Shown one piece after another: positions 1-4,415 of a stretch of 5,970 bases of DNA (position 1 is its first letter; each line of letters starts with the position of its first letter). The DNA is taken from the NCBI GenBank assembly GCA_958372035.1, contig CATXML010000085.1:1-5970 (forward strand). The letters run 5' to 3'. The notes below the pieces were generated by a model. It made no database searches. It was not told the origin of the DNA and was given only the letters and a program-made list of their open reading frames with translations. The position numbers and the translations under genes are program-made. Source of the stretch: an uncultured Collinsella sp. (GTDB lineage: Bacteria > Actinomycetota > Coriobacteriia > Coriobacteriales > Coriobacteriaceae).

Positions 1-675
1 TGAGTCGATGGCACGGACCATCTGACGGCGGGCGTCCTGGCGCTCGGCGCTCTTGAGGAACTCGATACCGCGCGTGGGGCTGCCCGCCACGGCGACGGCC
101 ATACGACAACGCGCGAGGTCCTGGCCGGTGGCGCGGCTCACGGCTTGCGCGGCGGCGACGGGCGACACCAGCCGAAACGGTACGCACTGGCAGCGGCTCA
201 CAATGGTGGGCAGCATCACGTCGGCCGAGGTGCCCAGCAGGATGAACATGACACCCTCGGGCGGCTCCTCGAGCGTTTTGAGTAGCGCGTTGGCGGTGTT
301 GGCGCGCAGCTGCTCGGCACGGTCGATGATGTAGACCTTTGCCTTGGCGCGGATGGGCGCCAGGGGCACGTCGTCGAGCAGCTCGCGGGTCTGCGCGATG
401 AGGTAGCCCGTAGCACTTTCGGGCGTGTAATAGTGCACGTCGGGATGCGTATGGCGCGCAACGCGCACGCAGCTGTCGCACGAGCCGCAGCCGTCCTGCT
501 CGCACAGGAATGCCTGGGCAAGCGCCCATGCGGCGTCGAGCTTACCGGCGCCGGGCGCGCCCAAAAACAGGTAGGCGTGCGATGCGCGGCCGCTTGCGAT
601 GGCGTTGGTCAAAAAGTCGCGCACGCGCTCTTGGGTGTCGAGCTTGGCCAGCAGGCTTGCCTGAGCGGGGGCCAT
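1..675 (-). CDS. holB: DNA polymerase III subunit delta prime (partial, C-terminus beyond window)
   Basis: Clamp-loader subunit that, with DnaX and delta, opens and loads the sliding clamp onto primed DNA. The 225 visible codons run without a stop to the window edge; full-length relatives are roughly 300-400 residues, so the C-terminal part is missing. Visible in order: a RuvB/DnaX-type AAA+ start, a Walker A-like GAPGAGK at residues 39-45, a four-cysteine zinc module (C58, C63, C66, C69), a degenerate Walker B region (YIIDRAEQ, 115-122), the ANALLKTLEEPPE signature (128-140) and the SRC motif at 160-162 that supplies the arginine finger in the family. The 4-residue gap between the first two cysteines is shorter than the 8 usual in DnaX-like proteins. 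The ATG at 673-675 is one base after the tmk stop and has AGGAGG nine bases upstream, so translation is probably coupled to tmk. DnaX itself is less likely because the Walker B acidic motif is not kept. Confidence 0.93.
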   Translation of the reverse strand, partial: MAPAQASLLAKLDTQERVRDFLTNAIASGRASHAYLFLGAPGAGKLDAAWALAQAFLCEQDGCGSCDSCVRVARHTHPDVHYYTPESATGYLIAQTRELLDDVPLAPIRAKAKVYIIDRAEQLRANTANALLKTLEEPPEGVMFILLGTSADVMLPTIVSRCQCVPFRLVSPVAAAQAVSRATGQDLARCRMAVAVAGSPTRGIEFLKSAERQDARRQMVRAIDS

Positions 676-676
676 G

Positions 677-1360
677 TTACTCAGCCTCCTGGGCAAGCGC
701 GGCGGCGACGGCATCTTGGGGAACATCGAGGCCATACGCGCGAACCTGCTCGACCGTCTGCGCGAAGACGTCTGCAATCGACGCGGTGGCGTCGATGAGC
801 TTTACGCGGTCTGGCTCCTCGGCAGCAATGGCACAAAATCCCTGGTAGACGCGCTCCTGGAAGGCCATGCCCTTGGCCTCCATGCGATCGGCCGCACCGC
901 GGGCCGCCATGCGCAGCGCCGCCTGCTCGGGCGTGACGTGATAGACGAGCGTGAGCGCCGGATGCGTACCGGCGACAGCCAGGTTGTTGGCATCGCGTAC
1001 CATCTGACGGTCGAGGCCATCGGCAAACGCCTGATAGCAGGTCGTGGAATCGTAGAAACGGTCGCACAGGACCACCTTGCCGGCAGCGAGGGCGGGCGTG
1101 ATGACCTCGTGCACCAGCTGGGCGCGTGCGGCCTCGTAGAGCAGCAGCTCGCAGGTGTCGCCCATCGCCGTATTGGCGGGGTCGAGCAGCAGGGTGCGGA
1201 TCTTTTCGCTGATGGCGGTGCCGCCCGGCTCGCGCAGAGTTACGACCTGATAGCCAGCGAGGTCGAGCGCGCGGGCCAGCAAACGCGCCTGCGTGGACTT
1301 GCCGGCGCCGTCGACGCCCTCGAGCGTGATAAAGCTATGTTGAGCGGGCTCAAAAGCCAT
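677..1360 (-). CDS. tmk: Thymidylate kinase (dTMP kinase)
   Basis: Cytoplasmic kinase that phosphorylates dTMP to dTDP with ATP, an essential step of dTTP synthesis. The protein is 227 residues, close to the usual 200-230. Visible motifs: P-loop GVDGAGKST at 15-23, the REPGG segment at 43-47 that helps bind dTMP, the family signature DRFYDST at 100-106, and a LID segment at about 152-164 with Arg154 and Arg159. The P-loop has no arginine while the LID does, which matches the bacterial type II enzyme. The ATG at 1358-1360 has a GGAAGGGG-like ribosome-binding site eight bases upstream, and the P-loop lies at the expected distance from the N-terminus. The gene sits one base ahead of holB, a common pairing in Gram-positive bacteria. 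An IS110-family element lies upstream in the opposite orientation, but a promoter candidate remains between it and the gene. Confidence 0.96.
   Translation of the reverse strand: MAFEPAQHSFITLEGVDGAGKSTQARLLARALDLAGYQVVTLREPGGTAISEKIRTLLLDPANTAMGDTCELLLYEAARAQLVHEVITPALAAGKVVLCDRFYDSTTCYQAFADGLDRQMVRDANNLAVAGTHPALTLVYHVTPEQAALRMAARGAADRMEAKGMAFQERVYQGFCAIAAEEPDRVKLIDATASIADVFAQTVEQVRAYGLDVPQDAVAAALAQEAE
685..690 (-). promoter_or_regulatory. Shine-Dalgarno of holB inside the tmk 3' end
   Basis: The minus strand reads AGGAGG, then nine bases including the tmk stop codon, then the holB ATG. It is a full-consensus ribosome-binding site embedded in the last codons of tmk. It fixes the holB start and supports translational coupling within one operon. 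Confidence 0.75.
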
Positions 1361-1413
1361 GGGCGCAGCCCCTTCCTACAAGGCGCGAAAATGCAAGTTA
1401 TAGCAACCAAGCC

Positions 1414-1442
1414 ATGATACCCCAGTGCTCGGCGCGTCCCAA
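1414..1442 (-). promoter_or_regulatory. Candidate sigma-70-type promoter of tmk-holB
   Basis: On the minus strand TTGGGA (1437-1442, 4 of 6 matches to the -35 consensus) is followed by exactly 17 bases and then TATCAT (1414-1419, 5 of 6 matches to the -10 consensus). This predicts a start near 1407 and a leader of about 47 bases. A second -10-like TATAAC on the same strand, near 1396-1401, lacks a good -35 partner. The promoter lies between the gene and the inserted element, so the operon should keep its own transcription. Confidence 0.5.
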
Positions 1443-1471
1443 ACCCCACCTAGCCAATGGCTACTCAGGCA

Positions 1472-1501
1472 GCAGTTAGGGACGTTCCTAAACTGCCGGC
1501 A
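1472..1501. repeat. Left half of REP-like palindromic module, interrupted by the IS
   Basis: These 30 bases are identical to 5382-5411 in the intact module near the right end of the window. They form an imperfect hairpin because GCAGTT near one end can pair with AACTGC near the other. The matching partner half is at 3065-3084, on the far side of the IS element. The three bases preceding the match differ from the other copy, where the palindrome begins with CCGG. Confidence 0.8.
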
Positions 1502-1507
1502 GAGACG

Positions 1508-1522
1508 ATATGAGCAGGACAT
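1508..1522 (+). repeat. Left subterminal inverted repeat of the IS
   Basis: ATATGAGCAGGACAT is the exact reverse complement of 3045-3059. The match cannot be extended by one base in either direction. It begins seven bases inside the left REP-like match, as expected for an IS1111-type element. Confidence 0.85.
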
Positions 1523-1554
1523 AAAAACATTGAGAGCCCCTGCTGCATGAAAGA

Positions 1555-1598
1555 CCGCGGATTAGGCCGACAATGGTGAGTGTCTAATTCAGCCGCGG
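1555..1598 (+). repeat. Hairpin in the IS left end, upstream of the transposase
   Basis: CCGCGGATTAG (1555-1565) can pair with CTAAT (1584-1588) and CCGCGG (1593-1598), leaving a four-base bulge and an 18-base loop. It lies about 30 bases before the transposase start, just upstream of its ribosome-binding site, together with a smaller GCGGC/GCCGC stem (1596-1610). It may modulate transposase expression or form part of the end structure. The left noncoding stretch seems too short for a complete IS110-type bridge RNA. Confidence 0.45.
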
Positions 1599-1629
1599 CG
1601 GCCACGCCGCATTCATGGAAGGGGCTCCC

Positions 1630-2742
1630 ATGTCCGATACTACCACCTTCGTCGGCCTCGACGTCCACGCCCGCTCGATAAAGGCCGTCTCCCTCGACGT
1701 CATGACCGGGGAGGTGCGCGCCGCGACCTTCGGCTACGACGCCGGCGCCGTCGCGGAGTGGATCCGCTCCGTGGGCCCCGGGGCCAGGTGCGTGTACGAG
1801 TCCGGGGTCACGGGCTTCGACCTGCAGAAGAGGCTCTCCGGCCTGGGTGTCGACTGCGTGGTCGGCGCCGTCTCGAAGATGATCAAGCCCAGTGCGGACA
1901 GGCGCAGGAAGAACGACCGCAACGACGCCGAGTTCCTCGCCCGCATGCTGTCGGTCGGCAACGTGGTCGAGGTGTGGGTCCCCGACGACGAGTGCGAGGC
2001 CGCCCGCGACCTGACCAGGGCGCTCGAGGACGCGAGGGACGACCTCTCGCGCTCGAAGCAGCGGCTCTCCAAGTTCCTGCTAAGGCACGGGCTCGTCTTC
2101 GACGAGAGGACGCCCACCGGCCGCAGGAAGGGCAACTGGACCCGGGCGCACTGGTCCTGGATCGAGTCGATTAGGTTCGCGGAGGGGGCCGACAACGACG
2201 CGCTCGCCTACTACGTCGACGCGGTCAGGCGGGCGGCGGAGGAGAAGGCGAGGCTCGAGGGGCTCGTCGAGGCCGAGGCCCGCAAGCCCAGGTGGCGGAA
2301 GAGGGTCGACTCCCTGCGCTGCCTCAAGGGCGTAGACACCGCTTCCGCCGCCGACCTCGTGTTCGAGGCCGGCGAGTTCTCCAGGTTCAGGAACGCCCGC
2401 TCGTTCGCCGCGTGGGTCGGCCTGACGCCCTCCGAGCACTCCAGCGGGGAGAGCGACCGCAGGGGCGCGATCACCAAGGCCGGCAACAAGCACCTGAGAA
2501 AGACGCTGGTCGAGGCCGCGTGGCACTACCTGACGTGCTCGGGGCGGCCGAAGGACCTCGCCAAGGGCCAGGCCCCGGACCCAGCCGCCCGGAGGCATGC
2601 CGCCAAGGGCGTGCGGAGGCTGGTCGAGAGGCGCGGGGCCCTGCTCGCGCGCGGGGTCCACAGCAACAAGGCGAACGTCGCCACGGCGCGCGAGCTCGCC
2701 TGCTGGGTGTGGGCGGTCGGCCTCATGGCCGAGGAGGCGTAG
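1630..2742 (+). CDS. IS110-family transposase (DEDD/serine bridge recombinase)
   Basis: Recombinase that moves the element through a circular intermediate. In studied family members an element-encoded guide RNA pairs with target and donor DNA. The protein is 370 residues, within the family range of 300-450. The N-terminal RuvC-like domain (about 5-155) shows FVGLDVH with D11, YESG with E57, and KNDRNDAEFLA with D96 and D99, giving the DEDD set. A helical, basic linker (about 195-225) follows. The C-terminal Transposase_20 domain has CLKGVDTASAADLV (231-244), FAAWVGLTPSEHSSGESD (259-276) with the likely nucleophile at S271 or S272, and ITKAGNKHLRKTL (281-293). I chose the ATG at 1630 over the in-frame ATG at 1615 because GGAAGGGG ends five bases before it and FVGLD then sits near the N-terminus. 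About twenty AGG arginine codons set it apart from the neighbouring genes, which favour CGN, consistent with horizontal acquisition. Confidence 0.95.
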   Translation: MSDTTTFVGLDVHARSIKAVSLDVMTGEVRAATFGYDAGAVAEWIRSVGPGARCVYESGVTGFDLQKRLSGLGVDCVVGAVSKMIKPSADRRRKNDRNDAEFLARMLSVGNVVEVWVPDDECEAARDLTRALEDARDDLSRSKQRLSKFLLRHGLVFDERTPTGRRKGNWTRAHWSWIESIRFAEGADNDALAYYVDAVRRAAEEKARLEGLVEAEARKPRWRKRVDSLRCLKGVDTASAADLVFEAGEFSRFRNARSFAAWVGLTPSEHSSGESDRRGAITKAGNKHLRKTLVEAAWHYLTCSGRPKDLAKGQAPDPAARRHAAKGVRRLVERRGALLARGVHSNKANVATARELACWVWAVGLMAEEA

Positions 2743-3033
2743 GGGGCGGTCCCCCGCACATAAGCCAGTCATCCCGGAAGCGGTTCGATCCGAAGCCGTT
2801 GAGGCGAACCTCAGGTCCCTTTTCTGCGAGCGCCCAGGGCGCCACACGCGTGCACAGACTGTCGGTTCGACGTAGAAGCCTCAGCCGTAGCAACGGATTG
2901 CCCAGCGAGAGATCGCCACGGGCGGATATTAAACTGCAAAGACGAGCGTCGGTAAGACACGCCGAGGTCGCCGCGGACGGGTTGATATAGGGAGAGGGCC
3001 TGACCCCATATCGTTGGGGCCAGGCCCGATTTT
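2743..3033 (+). ncRNA. Candidate bridge/seek RNA region in the IS right end
   Basis: No credible gene occupies these bases, and in the IS1111 subgroup the guide RNA lies downstream of the transposase. The stretch folds into a chain of short hairpins. Stems I can see: GGGGG/CCCCC (2742-2755); TTCG/CGAA with flanking CGG/CCG (2781-2798); TGAGG/CCTCA with a CGAA loop (2800-2813); GCGC/GCGC (2830-2842); GTCG/CGAC (2861-2871); CCGT/ACGG with an AGCA loop (2885-2896); GCGA/TCGC with a GAGA loop (2905-2916) inside GCCC/GGGC (2900-2923); and a long stem at 2996-3027. Possible guide matches: TAAACTGC (2930-2937) equals the left target flank at 1489-1496; ATATTAAA (2926-2933) equals the right junction at 3056-3063; the loop of the last stem complements the left end of the IS. 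The true RNA ends are unknown and the functional RNA may be only part of this stretch. Confidence 0.5.
2996..3033 (+). terminator. Strong hairpin near the IS right end: terminator or donor-recognition loop
   Basis: The 13-base arms 2996-3008 and 3015-3027 pair with a single A/C mismatch around the six-base loop TATCGT, followed by GATTTT. This could end the transposase or guide RNA transcript, but the U-tract is only four bases. The loop with its closing bases (3007-3014, CATATCGT) is exactly complementary to 1505-1512 at the left end of the same element. It may therefore act as a guide loop rather than, or as well as, a terminator. Confidence 0.5.
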
Positions 3034-3038
3034 GCCTC

Positions 3039-3044
3039 TTGACA
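3039..3044 (+). promoter_or_regulatory. Outward-facing consensus -35 box in the IS right end
   Basis: TTGACA, a perfect -35 hexamer, sits immediately before the right inverted repeat and points out of the element. No good -10 follows at 16-18 bases in the present locus. In IS110-type elements, joining of the ends in the circular form commonly builds a promoter, and this box would then lie upstream of the left end and the transposase. A -10 at the joined ends is not clear by eye. Confidence 0.35.
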
Positions 3045-3059
3045 ATGTCCTGCTCATAT
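3045..3059 (-). repeat. Right subterminal inverted repeat of the IS
   Basis: This is the exact 15-base reverse complement of 1508-1522. The REP-like target sequence resumes within one or two bases of its outer edge, so it closely marks the right end of the element. Confidence 0.85.
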
Positions 3060-3060
3060 T

Positions 3061-3084
3061 AAAAGGAACGTCCCCAACTGCCGG
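3061..3084. repeat. Right half of the IS-interrupted REP-like module
   Basis: Four A residues are followed by 20 bases (3065-3084) that match 5417-5436 of the intact module at 19 of 20 positions, the difference being C for T at 3074. It is the inverted partner of 1472-1488. Removing the IS would restore a hairpin with a short A-containing loop, as in the copy at 5379-5436. Confidence 0.8.
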
Positions 3085-3088
3085 CCCT

Positions 3089-3161
3089 CTAAGTTGCGAT
3101 GAAATGGGGACTGGATACGCCTTCTAACAGCAAATACAATCCCTATTTCACCGCAAGTTAG
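3089..3161. repeat. Imperfect 22-bp inverted repeat overlapping the end of the hydrolase gene
   Basis: The left arm 3089-3110 and right arm 3140-3161 pair at 19 of 22 positions around a 29-base spacer. The right arm covers the stop codon and a base of the last sense codon of the beta-lactamase-like gene. It could act as a 3' mRNA hairpin for that gene or be a small palindromic intergenic repeat, different in sequence from the REP-like module beside it. No convincing T-run follows it on the gene's strand, so simple intrinsic termination is not supported. Confidence 0.6.
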
Positions 3162-4213
3162 GAGTGGGCGCGGGCATAGATAGCGGAGGAGATGTCGCAC
3201 TCCAAGGCCAAGGCCTGTTCGCGTTCGAGGTCTTGGGTGAGGACGGCCAAGACATAGGGATGTTCGGCGTAGACGATTGCGGCATCGTGCTGAGCATTCG
3301 CCAGGCTGCCCGTTTTGCGCGCGACCAAAACGCCGCCGGGAACGCCCTCGACAATACCGCGCGCGTCTTCCTGCGCCAGCAGATATCCGCGTGCTCGCTC
3401 GCACAGCCTAGGCGTCGCGATTGTCCCCGACGCCAGCCGCTGCAACACGGCCGCAGCATCACGGGCGCTCGTATAGTTCTCGCGACCTTGTGCCTGGGCC
3501 TCGGCATCCATCATCAAACGAGCGAACACCGTTTGAGTCAAACCCAGCGCGGCGCATGTTTCATTGACCGCATCCATGCCAAGCCGGTTGATGATGAGAT
3601 TCGCTGCCACGTTATCGCTCTGGGCGATCATGGCGTGCAGCAGCTCGTCAATACTGTACGACACACCCGCGCCGCGCGACTGAATGTTGCCGCTGCCACC
3701 CACGATATCCTGTTGCGTTACCGTTATCTGCTCGTCGAGGGATAGCTCGCCCGCCGTCACGGTCTCAAGCGCACAAGCGAGAACGGGAAGCTTGATGATG
3801 CTTGCCGCCACACGTCGCGCGTCCGGCGCCACAGCGACTTCACCATCGAGCGACGCGAACGTTTGAGGATCAAGCGCCACAGCATAGACCGAGGCAGACC
3901 CACCATACGGCTCGACAAGGGCTTCGATATCTTGCTGAAGGTTGGCAATCCAAGAAGTCTGGGAGACAGCTTTCGTCTTTTGAGCGGACGGATGATTCGC
4001 TTTTTGTTTGGCAGGGACAGCGGAGCCCTCAGCCTCGTTGCGGCGCGCGGCACAACCGCCGAGGCTCATCACCGAGGCAAGCGCTCCAGTCAACATCCCG
4101 GCACAAAACACCCGACGCGAGCAATCGCGCGCAGCGAGGGGCGTATCCCCCGGCGGGAACCGGAACGCCTCCACGTTATCGCCGCCACCCCGACCTTGCT
4201 CGCCGCAGTACAC
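3158..4213 (-). CDS. Class A beta-lactamase-fold serine hydrolase, predicted Tat-type lipoprotein
   Basis: Probably a surface-anchored member of the beta-lactamase class A / Beta-lactamase2 family. The 351-residue protein starts with a long n-region, a twin-arginine-like SRRVF (32-36), a hydrophobic stretch and a lipobox LGGC with the likely lipidated Cys54. A Gln/Lys/Ala-rich linker runs to about 85. The catalytic domain has S138-x-x-K141 (ASIIKLP), S199-D-N201 and K300-T-G302. A clean E166-type motif (ExxLN) is not seen: the equivalent stretch reads RLMMDAEAQAQGRENYTS, as in many uncharacterised Gram-positive relatives, so penicillin hydrolysis is unproven. A peptidoglycan or other ester/amide substrate is possible. 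Start choice: GTG at 4211-4213 has GGGGAG seven bases upstream, whereas the in-frame ATG at 4229-4231 (six codons longer) lacks a ribosome-binding site and may lie outside the transcript. GTG at 4172-4174 is a weaker alternative. The gene is divergent from the zinc-ribbon gene. Confidence 0.88.
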   Translation of the reverse strand: MYCGEQGRGGGDNVEAFRFPPGDTPLAARDCSRRVFCAGMLTGALASVMSLGGCAARRNEAEGSAVPAKQKANHPSAQKTKAVSQTSWIANLQQDIEALVEPYGGSASVYAVALDPQTFASLDGEVAVAPDARRVAASIIKLPVLACALETVTAGELSLDEQITVTQQDIVGGSGNIQSRGAGVSYSIDELLHAMIAQSDNVAANLIINRLGMDAVNETCAALGLTQTVFARLMMDAEAQAQGRENYTSARDAAAVLQRLASGTIATPRLCERARGYLLAQEDARGIVEGVPGGVLVARKTGSLANAQHDAAIVYAEHPYVLAVLTQDLEREQALALECDISSAIYARAHS

Positions 4214-4234
4214 AGACTCACTCCCCACCATCGC

Positions 4235-4240
4235 ATTCTA
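4235..4240 (-). promoter_or_regulatory. Candidate -10 box for the beta-lactamase-like gene
   Basis: TAGAAT on the minus strand matches the -10 consensus at 5 of 6 positions. No clear -35 is seen 16-18 bases upstream. A start about seven bases downstream would fall near 4228, inside the upstream ATG codon, which favours the GTG at 4211-4213 as the translation start. A GCCGT/ACGGC hairpin (4245-4260) lies just upstream. Confidence 0.35.
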
Positions 4241-4322
4241 CCGAGCCGTCGATAAACGGCTGCGCCGGACACCCAGCACGCCGCACTCATTGTGACGCAT
4301 GCGACAGGGCTTGCGCGGCGCG

Positions 4323-4361
4323 ACTGGTCCTCGCACTACCAGTTGGGTCGGCGCGGCCCAA
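4323..4361. repeat. Overlapping small inverted repeats in the divergent intergenic region
   Basis: ACTGGT (4323-4328) pairs with ACCAGT (4338-4343) around nine bases, and TTGGG (4343-4347) pairs with CCCAA (4357-4361). The second pair covers the place where a -35 box of the zinc-ribbon gene would fall. They could be regulator sites, but each arm is short and no known operator is recognised. The remainder of 4241-4378 holds no gene that I can see. Confidence 0.25.
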
Positions 4362-4378
4362 CCGCACCTGAACCACCT

Positions 4379-4384
4379 TATAAT
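4379..4384 (+). promoter_or_regulatory. -10 box of the zinc-ribbon membrane protein gene
   Basis: A perfect TATAAT lies 31 bases before the start codon at 4416, giving a predicted transcript start near 4391 and a leader of about 25 bases that holds the GGAAGGA ribosome-binding site (4403-4409). No good -35 hexamer is present at 16-18 bases upstream, so the promoter may need an activator. Confidence 0.55.
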
Positions 4385-4415
4385 CTAGCCAACACATCGA
4401 ATGGAAGGAACCATC

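Larger units (their letters stand above)
1502..3060 (+). mobile_element. IS110-family insertion sequence, IS1111-like subgroup
   Basis: The element is about 1.56 kb and contains one transposase gene, a short left noncoding end (about 128 bases) and a long right noncoding end (about 318 bases). Perfect 15-bp inverted repeats lie just inside the ends: about six or seven bases precede the left repeat and only a few follow the right one. Subterminal repeats, asymmetric flanks and a long 3' noncoding end are hallmarks of the IS1111 subgroup. Boundaries were set by comparing the flanks with the intact copy of the target module at 5379-5436; the exact edges are uncertain by several bases because the target has a run of A. 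The flanks show no obvious target duplication beyond that A-run ambiguity. The interior appears intact. Whether it is active cannot be told. Confidence 0.85.

Noticed and set aside
674..1417. A 247-codon open frame on the plus strand opposite tmk
   Set aside because: It is a shadow of tmk in high-GC DNA; the minus-strand frame carries all thymidylate kinase motifs and a proper ribosome-binding site.
1523..1629. A full bridge RNA in the IS left end, as in the IS110 subgroup
   Set aside because: The left noncoding end is short, and the subterminal repeats and long right end point to the IS1111 subgroup. The hairpin at 1555-1598 is kept only as a possible regulatory structure.
2080..2847. A 255-codon minus-strand frame and a 232-codon plus-strand frame (2292-2990) across the transposase 3' half and right end
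   Set aside because: Both are Pro/Arg/Gly-rich out-of-frame translations of the transposase; the plus-strand frame only runs on into the structured noncoding end.
3164..3745. A 193-codon plus-strand frame opposite the beta-lactamase-like gene
   Set aside because: No recognisable motif, while the opposite strand has the SDN and KTG motifs in the same region.
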